Assembly: GCA_015056625.1 (NCBI GenBank)
Contig: SVFY01000003.1
Location: 124,001-188,000, forward strand
From: Butyrivibrio sp.
Lineage (GTDB): Bacteria; Bacillota; Clostridia; Lachnospirales; Lachnospiraceae
DNA: 64,000 nt
Direction of reading: 5' to 3'
Below, in pieces: positions 44,674 through 53,662 of this stretch (position 1 is the first letter of the stretch; each line of letters opens with the position of its first letter). A program made the position numbers and the translations under genes. Under the pieces are notes generated by a model, which ran no database searches, was not told the origin of the DNA, and saw only the letters and a program-made list of their open reading frames with translations.

Positions 44674-45800
44674 ATGTTGTCGTCCCACTGCCTTATCTTT
44701 TTAAACAACCAGGAATCGTGCAAAACTCTTCCAATGAATTCAAATACTGTTTGTCTGACCCAGTCCACAAAAATGCCTGCAAGGAACACCAGCAGTACTG
44801 ATCTTACAAGATGCCAGCAAAAGAGAAGAATACTCTCCGTTGGAACCGGTCCAAAAAGATGCTCCATCCACTCCACCCATCTGTTCTGTATCTCAAGATG
44901 CATGTGAAGAAGATATACTCCAAAGGTATACGGAGCCACAAACCTTACGACTCTGGTAAAAGAGCTCTCCCTTAAGCTCATGAACCTGAACAGGGAAAAC
45001 AGTCCCAAAGAGCCCGTAAGTATAAAGAAATAATTCATATGAAAAGGTACGCTGGAGTAGTAATTAAGTCCACCAAATCTATAGTTGTACATATATAGCA
45101 AAATACTCATGATGCTGCTGATCAGACAGGATACAACAAACACTATGGCACTGCGCTTTGCATTATAGAAAAGCACCACATCATATTTTCTCACATAGGC
45201 AGCTATCAGATACAGGCACAAAAACCATCCAAAGTCATACCCGTAGTGATCAGTAGGGAACATTACCGGAACAATGCTCTTGATGACACAGAACCATAAA
45301 AGAAGTCCCATTATGGTGAATTTCAGCTGTTTTCTGGAAAGTGTCTTAACAGCAGCGTTCATGACCGGTGCAAAAACGTACATTATCACGTACGCAGTCA
45401 CAAACCAATAGTGTTCAGATGAAATCGGGAAAAGATACTGAACCGTCTTAAAAACTGAGTTATCTGCATGAACCACGTATGTCCCAACTGCGATCATGGC
45501 AACAGATACCAGGATTGTATAAAAGTAAACCTGAGCTATGAGCTTTAAGATACGACTGGGCTTTACACTTGACTGTGACAAGAAGTAACCGCTAAGAAAC
45601 ACATAAGCATTCATTCCTGTCAGGCAAAAGCTCTCAAGAAAAGTCGCAAAGAGCTGAACCCCTGTTGCTGGAGATCCCAGCTCTAACATGGAATTGGAAT
45701 AAAGATTGTAATGCAAAGTTATGATCATAAACATAGCTATGATCCTTAAGAGCTCGAAATTTGCATTCCTCTTTTTTGTTGACCCCAAAGCTCCACTCAT
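44667..45800 (-). CDS. Acyltransferase family 3 membrane protein
   Basis: I choose the ATG at 45800, which follows GGAGG at five bases; the track start at 45854 lies inside the ABC gene. The 377-residue protein has about ten TM helices and the acyltransferase-3 N-terminus (NANFELLRIIAMFMIITLHY), with the conserved His at the end of TM1 and LTGMNAYVFLSGYF near 70. FGVYLLHMHLEI near 310 is the usual late motif. Members such as OafA and WecH O-acetylate sugars of surface polymers. The acceptor here is unknown. It complements the MBOAT/SGNH system at 15237-17862. Confidence 0.85.
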   Translation of the reverse strand: MSGALGSTKKRNANFELLRIIAMFMIITLHYNLYSNSMLELGSPATGVQLFATFLESFCLTGMNAYVFLSGYFLSQSSVKPSRILKLIAQVYFYTILVSVAMIAVGTYVVHADNSVFKTVQYLFPISSEHYWFVTAYVIMYVFAPVMNAAVKTLSRKQLKFTIMGLLLWFCVIKSIVPVMFPTDHYGYDFGWFLCLYLIAAYVRKYDVVLFYNAKRSAIVFVVSCLISSIMSILLYMYNYRFGGLNYYSSVPFHMNYFFILTGSLGLFSLFRFMSLRESSFTRVVRFVAPYTFGVYLLHMHLEIQNRWVEWMEHLFGPVPTESILLFCWHLVRSVLLVFLAGIFVDWVRQTVFEFIGRVLHDSWLFKKIRQWDDNIC

Positions 45801-45816
45801 AACGCCTCCAACAAAA

Positions 45817-47568
45817 TTACCTTTCCCGAACTGCCTTACCATCCTTAATGCCATAGATCATGTCACATTTTTCTATGGTCTGAAGCCTGTGGGCAATGAT
45901 AACCAGAGTCTTCTTACCATGGAGTCTGTTGATGGAATCCATAATAGCTGCCTCTGTGTCATTGTCCAGGGCTGATGTTGCCTCATCCAAAACCAGTACC
46001 TCAGGGTCTTCAAAAAGAGCTCTCGCAATACCGATCCTCTGTCTCTGACCGCCTGAAAGTCTGATACCTCTTTCTCCAATTTCAGTATCAAGCCCCTCTG
46101 GAAGCTCTTTTACAAAAGAATCAAGAGCAGCCTCGGAAAGAGCCTGCCAAACCTTGGCGTCGTCTATCTCATCATCCGGAACACCAAAAGCCACGTTCTT
46201 TCTGATAGTTGAATCTGTCATAAATATAGTCTGGGGAATATAGCCAATATTCTTAAGCCACCCCTTGTAGTTGGTCTTGACGTCCACGCCATCTGCCATT
46301 ATCTTTCCTGCTTCCGGTTCCAGAAGTCCAAGAAGTACATCAACAATGGTTGTCTTGCCGGCGCCTGAGGTTCCTACGATACCAACACTCTTTCCAACCG
46401 GGATAACCATATCTGCCCTGTCGAGAATGTACTTATCAGTTCCAGGATATTTATAGGTGATACCCTCCATGGAAATGGTATCCTTAACAGGAAGCTTTTC
46501 TACATTATCCTTGATCCTGTAGTCCTCACCGTTATAGGAGATGGACTTATCATGGATCTCATTCTGGAGATTCTCGCTGACGTTGTCCAAAAATGGCTCA
46601 AAGTAAGCAATTGAAGTCAGGTAGTTATTGATCCTGTTGGCACTTGGAAGGAGCCTTGCAGCTGCTGCAGCAAGAACTGTAAGCTGGGGCAGAAGGGATG
46701 TAAGACTTGTTCCCTGAGCCATGACAAAGAGCATATATCCAACCATTCCAGCTATGGCTATGGTCTCAATAAGGAGCCTTGGGGTTGAATTGTACAGGTT
46801 GTACTTCTGCACGGCATTTACATACCCTGCTCCACAATCTGCATAACCATTTATGAAGTATTTTTCCTTTGCTGCCACCTTGATCTCCTTGATACCTGTG
46901 ACAGACTCATATATCCATTTGTACAAGCCGCTGTAATAATCCTGATTGTCCTGTCCGGCCTTGACCATAACCGGTTTGATAAAGAACTTGATCACAAGAA
47001 GGACGATTACAAGAAGTGTTGCTATGGTAAGTGTCATCATTGCATCCTGGCTTATAAGTATGGCTACAAGGCATACAAATACGATGATCTCACTTATAAG
47101 CTGAAGGCAGCTAAGTATCATTGCATAGATATTGTTGACATCTGAAGTAATGTTCCTCTGTATGACAGTGGTATCTGCATTGAGGTAATACTCATAAGGT
47201 CTTTGCATGAAGTTGATCATCATCCTGCGGGAAGTGGCGAACTGATTGGTATAAACAAACTTAAGCTGCACCACATTCATGAAGTAAAGGAAAATGTTCT
47301 TGATAACAAAGACCAGGATCAGCGACACCATGATGATGGCAGCCAGCTGAGTAGTACTGGTCAGATTAAAAAAGTTGTATATCCCTGAAAGAATCTTGCT
47401 CTCCTCTACCTGCTGCGGATCCACAACTACTTGCATAACGGGTGCTATCATTGCAATACCAAGAGATTCCAGCACGCCTCCTATCAGCATCAGGAACACT
47501 ATTCCAACCATCTGAGTTTTCTGCTTCCTGTCAAGAAGCACTTGTAACTTGGTGTATATCTTACGCAT
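45817..47568 (-). CDS. PglK/MsbA-type ABC half-transporter, second copy
   Basis: The 583-residue protein has the same design as the copy at 9425: six TM helices (GGVLESLGIAMIAPVMQV near 30-47), then an ATPase with Walker A GTSGAGKTT near 398, signature LSGGQRQRIGIARAL near 500, Walker B VLVLDEATSALD and the H-loop IIAHRLQT near 550. The two copies are clearly related but differ along their length, so they are old paralogues. It is the flippase candidate for the right-hand half of the locus. A GT2 gene lies three bases upstream. Confidence 0.88.
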   Translation of the reverse strand: MRKIYTKLQVLLDRKQKTQMVGIVFLMLIGGVLESLGIAMIAPVMQVVVDPQQVEESKILSGIYNFFNLTSTTQLAAIIMVSLILVFVIKNIFLYFMNVVQLKFVYTNQFATSRRMMINFMQRPYEYYLNADTTVIQRNITSDVNNIYAMILSCLQLISEIIVFVCLVAILISQDAMMTLTIATLLVIVLLVIKFFIKPVMVKAGQDNQDYYSGLYKWIYESVTGIKEIKVAAKEKYFINGYADCGAGYVNAVQKYNLYNSTPRLLIETIAIAGMVGYMLFVMAQGTSLTSLLPQLTVLAAAAARLLPSANRINNYLTSIAYFEPFLDNVSENLQNEIHDKSISYNGEDYRIKDNVEKLPVKDTISMEGITYKYPGTDKYILDRADMVIPVGKSVGIVGTSGAGKTTIVDVLLGLLEPEAGKIMADGVDVKTNYKGWLKNIGYIPQTIFMTDSTIRKNVAFGVPDDEIDDAKVWQALSEAALDSFVKELPEGLDTEIGERGIRLSGGQRQRIGIARALFEDPEVLVLDEATSALDNDTEAAIMDSINRLHGKKTLVIIAHRLQTIEKCDMIYGIKDGKAVRER

Positions 47569-47571
47569 TAC

Positions 47572-48636
47572 TTACTTTTTCCTTCCGCTCCTTAAGTCTC
47601 TGTAAAACCAAAGAAGCCTGTAGTAAATATAAAAAAACAAATGTGATTTCATCTGGAGACCAATGAGCTTTTTCTCCTCCGGATGTATCTTTTCCTGGTA
47701 GTAAAGGTTTTTCTGGAAATCAGGAAAGGTTTCCTTCATCTCTTTTCCCAGGGCCTTTGTAAAGTTATAACAATCTTTAACTTTGTATTTTTTCGGCATG
47801 GCTGAGAACAATGTGTTTACATAAAATAACACAGTGTATTGAAACTCTATCTCTTTCTTGTACTCATCAAAGTAGCCATTATCCCTGGCTTCACTGAGTA
47901 TCATTCTGCCAGCCGTCATTCTATCTTCCAGATTCTTTTTTGAAATGCTGTGCACTGTGGAAGCATCATGCTGATAGTAATAGTAAAGAGGCTCCTCGAT
48001 ATACTCAAAGTGCCTGGCTCTTATCATCCAGGTATTGCCAACAGCATTGTCCTCGTAGAATATATCTTCAGGGAAAACATCAAGCTTTTCCCTGGTACCA
48101 GGCTTGTAATCTCCAAGTATGAGCTCTCTTTTATAGACCTTGACCACAAGGCTTCCGGTCTCAAGCAGCAGCTTTTTATACTTGTCATGATCCATTACAC
48201 CCGTCTGCTCTTTATTATTGTTGTGGACCACCTCTCCGACCTTGAAGCTGTGCTCAAAGGTGAGATTGTAGTCGCACCCCACCATGTCTGCTCCGGTATC
48301 CTGGGCCTTTTTTAGAAGCCTTTCATAATAGTCAGGAACAACCCAGTCGTCCGCATCAATGAACCCAAGCCATTCACCCTTGGCCATTGCAAGTCCGATG
48401 TTCTTAGCGCCGCCCTGATGGTGATTTTTCTCTGAATGAACAGCAATAAATCGATCCGGGTACTTTTCCTGATATCTTTTAAGGATCTCATAAGAATCAT
48501 CAGTGGAGCAGTCGTCAACAGCTATGATCTCGTAGCTGCCCTCTTCAAGGCTCTGGGAAACAAGACTGTCAAGACAATACTCCAGTCGCCCACCATCTGC
48601 CATATTATAAACGGGAACAATAACACTAAGCTTCAC
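47572..48636 (-). CDS. Glycosyltransferase family 2
   Basis: The 354-residue GT2 starts at a GTG (48636) preceded by GGGGGA at six bases. It has KLSVIVPVYNMADG, DDCSTDDSYEI near 42, NIGLAMAKGEWLGFIDADDWV near 80-100 with the DADD metal site, and FYEDNAVGNTWMIRA near 190. The C-terminal helices and basic end (RDLRSGRKK) are typical of capsule GT2 enzymes. It is separated from the PseB-like gene by a 99-base gap that holds a terminator. No clear promoter was found in that gap. Donor unknown. Confidence 0.85.
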   Translation of the reverse strand: MKLSVIVPVYNMADGGRLEYCLDSLVSQSLEEGSYEIIAVDDCSTDDSYEILKRYQEKYPDRFIAVHSEKNHHQGGAKNIGLAMAKGEWLGFIDADDWVVPDYYERLLKKAQDTGADMVGCDYNLTFEHSFKVGEVVHNNNKEQTGVMDHDKYKKLLLETGSLVVKVYKRELILGDYKPGTREKLDVFPEDIFYEDNAVGNTWMIRARHFEYIEEPLYYYYQHDASTVHSISKKNLEDRMTAGRMILSEARDNGYFDEYKKEIEFQYTVLFYVNTLFSAMPKKYKVKDCYNFTKALGKEMKETFPDFQKNLYYQEKIHPEEKKLIGLQMKSHLFFYIYYRLLWFYRDLRSGRKK

Positions 48637-48679
48637 TGAACATCCCCCAAGATTCCCAAAATTACCACTTCATACAACA

Positions 48680-48713
48680 AAGGAAGCAATAGCCACTAAA
48701 GCCATGCTTCCTT
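48680..48713 (-). terminator. Intrinsic terminator after the PseB-like gene
   Basis: AAGGAAGCA (48680-48688) and TGCTTCCTT (48705-48713) form a perfect 9-bp stem with a 16-base loop. Read on the minus strand the stem is followed by TTTGTTGT, a moderately U-rich tract. It lies about 23 bases after the stop of the dehydratase gene at 48736, in a 99-base gap. The stem is mixed in GC content and partial read-through to the downstream GT2 is likely. Confidence 0.6.
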
Positions 48714-48735
48714 AATGTCAAGTTTAAAGCATTAT

Positions 48736-49746
48736 TTAGTGATCGACAGCCTCTGAAAGTCTGTTTCTGATCTCTTCTACGCTCATCCACTGAGTGTTGT
48801 TTCCAGAGCTGTAGTAGAAACCATCCGGAACCTTCTTGCCTGAAGGATCAGGAGCCTGGCACTCATTAAATATTACCTGCGGATATACGATAAAGTGCTT
48901 GTCAAATTCGTAAGTAAATGGAGCATCCTCAGTTGTTACCATGATCTCGTCAAGCTTCTCGCCTGGACGGATCCCGACTTCAACTGTCTTAACACCCGGG
49001 CACATAGCTTCTGCAAGGTCCTTGACGTGGAAAGAAGGGATCTTACTGATAAATGTCTCTCCGCCGTTAGCCTCTTTAAGTGCCTTAAGAACCAGTTCAA
49101 CGCCCTCTGGAAGGCTGATCCAGAATCTGGTCATACGGTAATCGGTAATAGGAAGCTCTTTTTCACCCTTCTCAATAAGGCTCTTAAAGAAAGGAATTAT
49201 GGATCCGCGGCTGCCTGCCACATTGCCATAACGGACAATTGAGAAATTGATATCCTTGGCACCAGCATATGCGTTAGCTGCAATAAAGAGCTTGTCTGAA
49301 ACCATCTTGGTCGCACCATAGAGGTTAACAGGATTAACAGCCTTGTCTGTAGAAAGAGCTACAACTCTCTTTACACCTGTGTTAAGGGCTGCATTGATAA
49401 CGCTCTGGGCACCTGTGATATTGGTTTTGATGGCCTCATCAGGGTTGTATTCACATGCAGGAACCTGCTTAAGGGCTGCTGCATGAACGATATAGTCTAC
49501 ATTCTCACAGGCTCTTTCAAGTCTTGCGCCGTCTCTTACGTCTCCGATAAAGAAACGCATCTTGTCAGCATTATCTCTATAAATCTTCTCGTTGGACATT
49601 GTGAACTGCTTGTACTCATCTCTTGAATAGATGATGATCTTCTTGGGGTTGTAGTGCTCAAGGACATACTGTGTGAAGCTGTGTCCAAAAGAGCCTGTTC
49701 CTCCAGTCACGAGAATAGTTTTGTTATCAAGCATTGATCTTTCCAT
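48736..49746 (-). CDS. pseB: PseB-type UDP-GlcNAc 4,6-dehydratase (inverting)
   Basis: I take the ATG at 49746, with GGAG seven bases upstream; the track ATG at 49764 has no ribosome site. The 336-residue SDR has KTILVTGGTGSFGHSF at 9-24, YSRDEYKQ near 42, AAALKQVPACEYNPDEA near 88 and STDKAVNPVNLYGATK near 128-143 with a normal Ser-Tyr-Lys triad. The short form with Tyr marks the PseB/FlaA1/CapE branch, which dehydrates and C5-epimerises UDP-GlcNAc. There is no PseC, PseG or PseI next to it. It is flanked by its own promoter and terminator. Confidence 0.87.
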   Translation of the reverse strand: MERSMLDNKTILVTGGTGSFGHSFTQYVLEHYNPKKIIIYSRDEYKQFTMSNEKIYRDNADKMRFFIGDVRDGARLERACENVDYIVHAAALKQVPACEYNPDEAIKTNITGAQSVINAALNTGVKRVVALSTDKAVNPVNLYGATKMVSDKLFIAANAYAGAKDINFSIVRYGNVAGSRGSIIPFFKSLIEKGEKELPITDYRMTRFWISLPEGVELVLKALKEANGGETFISKIPSFHVKDLAEAMCPGVKTVEVGIRPGEKLDEIMVTTEDAPFTYEFDKHFIVYPQVIFNECQAPDPSGKKVPDGFYYSSGNNTQWMSVEEIRNRLSEAVDH

Positions 49747-49777
49747 TTTAAATCTCCATATCATTATTAGGCTTACG

Positions 49778-49825
49778 CAGAGTCTTTAACTAACCAATTA
49801 TATAATAAGACTCTGTAAAGGTCAA
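49778..49825 (-). promoter_or_regulatory. Strong sigma-A-like promoter overlapped by a 9-bp dyad
   Basis: On the minus strand TTGACC (49825-49820), a 17-base spacer and a perfect TATAAT (49802-49797) give the best promoter in the window. CAGAGTCTT (49778-49786) and AAGACTCTG (49807-49815) form a 9-bp inverted repeat that brackets the -10, with one arm inside the spacer, as expected of a repressor site. The predicted leader to the PseB-like start is about 44 bases. Binding by any regulator is inference. Confidence 0.72.
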
Positions 49826-49840
49826 AAACGCTGACTCTTC

Positions 49841-51466
49841 CTAGTTGATCTCAAAGGTTGTCCACATATCTTCCGAGCTTATCCAGGTAATATCAGAGAG
49901 TTTTTTGCAGCTGTCAACTAAACCTTCGATGGCTTCCTGCTCATGATCCTCATCTGCCACATAGAGGATCACCTTATCTGCATTTACGATCTCAGGCTCT
50001 GTGATACCTTCCAGGTTCGACTCATCCATGTAAAAGACCTTGTCATACTCAAGGATCTCATCTGTAAGACGCCAGACATTATGGGGCGTCAGCGGGTTAA
50101 ACATCACAATTGCAACTTCCCCTGAGTTTTCCCTTGCATACTCTATCTTTTCAGCATCCTCAGGGTATAAAAACAGTACGTTTTTGTCTGATACATGTCC
50201 CTTTAACAGCAGCGCCAGAAGGATAGCTGCAAACACATAAACAAGGGCTCTGTTTCTAAAACTGTCAAGGACATAAAAGGCGTCCATAAATATCAGCAGT
50301 ATCAGAAGGCTGTACACAGGCATCTCGTAGCGATTTGACGCGCTTCCAACTAAAAGTGCCGTCTTTGAAGCCATGAAGAAATATCCAAAGGTAGCAACAC
50401 AAAGCGCTGTGATTTCTGGTATGTGGCCGTTTTGTGGCTTCCTTTCTTTCTTTAAAGGAATCTCCACAAAGGGATTTTTCTTTTTCCCTGCAAGCTTTAG
50501 CATTGTTCCGATAAGGATGACTAAGAGGATTATCACAAGTCCTCCGGCAAATACAAAGGTGTTAACAAGCCCTGTAAAAAATGAAAGTCTCATCCCAGTA
50601 TTTTGCAGGTCAAAAAAGCTGCCACTTGCGCCGCTTCCTCTGTATCCTCCAAAGAGGTGGCTAAGGCACGCAGGGTAAGTGATGATGCAAAGCATCAGGG
50701 ATACTGCACAGCCCAGTACATAAAGCGCCGCATTTTTGATATCTTTTTTCACAAAAGCTATTATCCAGGCGGTTGCAATGCCTATAAACACGAAGAAAAA
50801 AATGTAAAAATACTGGATCAAAAATCCAATGTAGGAGGCTACCATTATTGGAAGCAGGAGGCTAACAAAATATGTCTTTAATTCATTGGCCTTTTTATCA
50901 TATTCCTGGATGAGCCTGATGTGCAGGTAGGCGCAGATAAGTACCAGCGCTCCAAGCCAGGCATACATCCTGACAAAAATATTTGCTGACACCGTCTGGG
51001 GATTAAGGCCATAGAACAAAAGGGTAAGTATCTCAACAATTGGAGAAACCTTAAGCCTATCCATAATAAGTGCAAGGAATACAAAGCTTAGTGCAAACGC
51101 CAGCAGATTGGTAATGATGCCTGTCCACTTGGTAAACACTCCGGGAACGAATGAACAGAGAGTGTGAAAGATGAAGTAGTAAAAAGGCGGATGTACATCC
51201 CAGGACTGAACCAATTTAACAAGCCCATAATTAAAGCCTTCGCCCTTTTTTACAGCAAATTCATCAAGAATGGTCTGTCTGTCCTGCCACTGCCTGTCCG
51301 GCTGATAAAGACCTAAGCTTCTGTTGCTGGAAAAGTAGGTGTAGTACTCATCTTCATGGAAGCCCTGCTTCTGAAAGCCGTAAAACAGGCTAAGAGCCAG
51401 GGATGCCACAAAGATCAGGCAAAATATGTATTTTTTTATATGTTTATAATCCTTTGATCCTGGCAT
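49841..51466 (-). CDS. GT39/ArnT-like membrane glycosyltransferase (GT-C)
   Basis: The ATG at 51466 follows AGGAAGAG, so the TTG at 51481 is rejected. The 541-residue protein has about eleven TM helices, QGFHEDEYYTYFS near 36-48 with the acidic pair after TM1 that forms the GT-C catalytic loop, and SWDVHPPFYYFIFHTL near 85-100, a strong GT39/PMT-like patch. A soluble C-terminal part of about 90 residues follows the last helix. Such enzymes transfer a sugar from a polyprenyl-phosphate donor to an outside acceptor. It overlaps the GT2 gene upstream by 23 bases. Confidence 0.72.
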   Translation of the reverse strand: MPGSKDYKHIKKYIFCLIFVASLALSLFYGFQKQGFHEDEYYTYFSSNRSLGLYQPDRQWQDRQTILDEFAVKKGEGFNYGLVKLVQSWDVHPPFYYFIFHTLCSFVPGVFTKWTGIITNLLAFALSFVFLALIMDRLKVSPIVEILTLLFYGLNPQTVSANIFVRMYAWLGALVLICAYLHIRLIQEYDKKANELKTYFVSLLLPIMVASYIGFLIQYFYIFFFVFIGIATAWIIAFVKKDIKNAALYVLGCAVSLMLCIITYPACLSHLFGGYRGSGASGSFFDLQNTGMRLSFFTGLVNTFVFAGGLVIILLVILIGTMLKLAGKKKNPFVEIPLKKERKPQNGHIPEITALCVATFGYFFMASKTALLVGSASNRYEMPVYSLLILLIFMDAFYVLDSFRNRALVYVFAAILLALLLKGHVSDKNVLFLYPEDAEKIEYARENSGEVAIVMFNPLTPHNVWRLTDEILEYDKVFYMDESNLEGITEPEIVNADKVILYVADEDHEQEAIEGLVDSCKKLSDITWISSEDMWTTFEIN

Positions 51467-52451
51467 GACTCTTCCTGACAAATCCCGGAGCTACTGACAA
51501 TATCATAAGATAAGCCTTCTGCTTACCTGTCAGATAGTGATTGCTTATGATCTTTCCCCGGTTTTTTCTGATATTCTTAACAACCTCCCTGTAAAAGAGA
51601 TTGTCGCTTCTCATTTTTGACGTTGGGATGTGCAAAAGATAATCGAGCCTTTGTACAAAGCCAAACCTCTCTGCAACCTCCACAAGATCACTGGCATTTT
51701 CCCTGACCAGCTCAAGGGCAACATCTGAATTTCTTACGATGTCTGTAAATACAGATGGGAAATAATCCTTATCCTCTTTCTTTTTTCTGGAGTTACTTCC
51801 TGTCCTGTAAAAGACGTGGTAGCACTGCTTCGGCAGTATCACCAGCTTGTTCACCTTCATGAGCATATGTATCATCAGGTAGAAGTCCTCGTTGAGCTCA
51901 CCCTCAGGGAATCTTAAGTCTTCAGTAAAGAGACTCCTCTTTGTGAGCTTGGTGCAAAAGGAAGCATCTCCTGTGTGCATCAAAAGAGTTCTAAGGTGCT
52001 CTTTGGGGGATATCACAGTCTCTTTTTCCGGCGGGATCACCACATCAGGGAGCCTGTCACCGTTTTCAGAGATCTCATCCCTTGATATCTGCACCATATC
52101 TGCGCCGTTGCGGATCGCTGCGTCCATTAAAAGACTGTACATCTCAGGGGAAACATAGTCGTCGCTATCAACAAATCCAACGTAATCTCCTGTAGCTACA
52201 GCCAGACCCGCATTTCTTGCGCTGCTGGAGCCCCCATTTTCCTTGTGGATCACCTTTACATTTTCATATTGAGAGGCAAGCCTGTCAGCCACAGCGCCAG
52301 TGCCATCACTTGAGCCGTCATCTACTACAATTATCTCAAGAAGAGATTTAGGATAATCCTGCTTGGCAACTGAACTTACACATTTCTCCAAAAGATCTTC
52401 AATGTTATAAGCAGGGATGATAACCGATATGGTCTTATTCTGATCAGTCAT
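51444..52451 (-). CDS. Glycosyltransferase family 2
   Basis: The 335-residue enzyme starts with ISVIIPAYNIEDLLEKC near residue 8, then VDDGSSDGTGAV near 43, GLAVATGDYVGFVDSDDYV near 85-102 and FPEGELNEDFYLMIHMLMK near 180. It is a conventional Firmicute GT2 with a basic C-terminus and no TM helix. The start overlaps the GT-C gene upstream by eight bases and the stop lies 23 bases into the next gene. It likely adds one sugar on the cytoplasmic face. Donor and linkage are unknown. Confidence 0.86.
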   Translation of the reverse strand: MTDQNKTISVIIPAYNIEDLLEKCVSSVAKQDYPKSLLEIIVVDDGSSDGTGAVADRLASQYENVKVIHKENGGSSSARNAGLAVATGDYVGFVDSDDYVSPEMYSLLMDAAIRNGADMVQISRDEISENGDRLPDVVIPPEKETVISPKEHLRTLLMHTGDASFCTKLTKRSLFTEDLRFPEGELNEDFYLMIHMLMKVNKLVILPKQCYHVFYRTGSNSRKKKEDKDYFPSVFTDIVRNSDVALELVRENASDLVEVAERFGFVQRLDYLLHIPTSKMRSDNLFYREVVKNIRKNRGKIISNHYLTGKQKAYLMILSVAPGFVRKSHARIKGL

Positions 52452-53661
52452 TTTTCTCCTCCGCTCTTCTTATCTGCATATACAGGTCGTATCCAATTGC
52501 CAGTATGATGGCCAGGTTTATAAAAGCAAGTGGCCACAGCTCTTTCACCGTTGATCCAAACAAAAACCTTGAATAGGTAATGACCGAAACAGCCTGGACC
52601 ACTGCACATATCCCCATCCGTTTGTAGGATGTGATCCCATAGACCGCCAAAAGAAGCTCTGCAATGTAGCCATATCTTTCGTGCATCACAGGAAGTGCAT
52701 ACAGGCACAAAAGCACTGTAAATACAGCCAGGGTTACCATGGATAAAAAGCTGCCATCAAAAGCCTTGTCTCTCATGTAGTAAGCAACCATCCCCAAAAG
52801 CAATATGCAGCAGACTGTTCCACAGGAGATCAGCATAAGCCTGGACTCCTTAGAAAGCCCCTCTGAAACAAAGCTGTATATATTTGGATAGTTCATAGTA
52901 AGTCTTGAATAGGTTGTAACCTGTTTTAAATATATAGATATCAGTTCAAAAAAGTCCCTTCCAGCAATCAGTGCAGGCACAAGGGTCAACAGGATAATTA
53001 CGGGGAAAATAAAAATATATCGTATTTTAATTTTGCCCTTAAGCCACATGATTATCGCAAACGGAACAATAAATACCGCCTGTTGCTTAAAACTGTAGGA
53101 GATGGCCAGATAGATAAAAAATCTTGCGTTATTTTCTTTCATCAGGTGATAAACAGAAAGAAGAGCAAAGGCTGTGTACACAGAATCACACTGAGCCCAG
53201 GCTCCGCTGTTCAGCACGCAGGTTGGAAGAAACATCACTACGCCAAATGCCATCAGTGACTTTTTAACATCTCCATCTGTGACCAGGTAGGCGATCCTTA
53301 GTATCGTGACTGCACAGATCATGTCAAAGAACACCGATACAGTCTTCAAAAGATGCAGATCATTTCCGCCTATATAGTGAAGAAGAACAATTATGTACTG
53401 GTACATGCAGCCATAATTGATGGTGCTGTCATCAGAAATCCCCGGAGTTATGGATAGATATGAAAAGCCTCCTGCATCATGGCACTCCTGCATCCAGGTA
53501 GATAGAAAAAACGAATAATCCCCGGATTCAAAATCAAAGAGTGCAAGCCTTACTGCTATGCCAAGTCCCAGCATCACTGCTCCAAAAAGCAGGTCAAGCA
53601 TTCGAAGCTTCACTCCAGATACCGATATTTCAGTGTCAAAATAATCATCAATAATTCGCAT
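52444..53661 (-). CDS. Polytopic GT-C type mannosyltransferase-like protein
   Basis: The 405-residue protein has about ten TM helices. FESGDYSFFLSTWMQEC near 44-60, with an Asp in the first outside loop, and NSGAWAQCDSVYTAFALLSVYHL near 150-172 match the GT-C group found in Firmicute capsule loci, distantly like PIG-M/GT87 mannosyltransferases. No large soluble domain is present. It lies between GT4 and GT2 genes with one base and an eight-base overlap, respectively. Use of a polyprenyl-phosphate sugar is expected from the fold; the sugar is unknown. Confidence 0.68.
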   Translation of the reverse strand: MRIIDDYFDTEISVSGVKLRMLDLLFGAVMLGLGIAVRLALFDFESGDYSFFLSTWMQECHDAGGFSYLSITPGISDDSTINYGCMYQYIIVLLHYIGGNDLHLLKTVSVFFDMICAVTILRIAYLVTDGDVKKSLMAFGVVMFLPTCVLNSGAWAQCDSVYTAFALLSVYHLMKENNARFFIYLAISYSFKQQAVFIVPFAIIMWLKGKIKIRYIFIFPVIILLTLVPALIAGRDFFELISIYLKQVTTYSRLTMNYPNIYSFVSEGLSKESRLMLISCGTVCCILLLGMVAYYMRDKAFDGSFLSMVTLAVFTVLLCLYALPVMHERYGYIAELLLAVYGITSYKRMGICAVVQAVSVITYSRFLFGSTVKELWPLAFINLAIILAIGYDLYMQIRRAEEKND

Positions 53662-53662
53662 C

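Noticed and set aside
45801-45854. Track start of the acyltransferase-3 gene
   Set aside because: It lies inside the ABC gene, while GGAGG sits five bases before the ATG at 45800.
48637-48735. Promoter for the GT2/ABC genes after the terminator
   Set aside because: No -35/-10 pair better than background was found. Read-through of the terminator is the simpler explanation.
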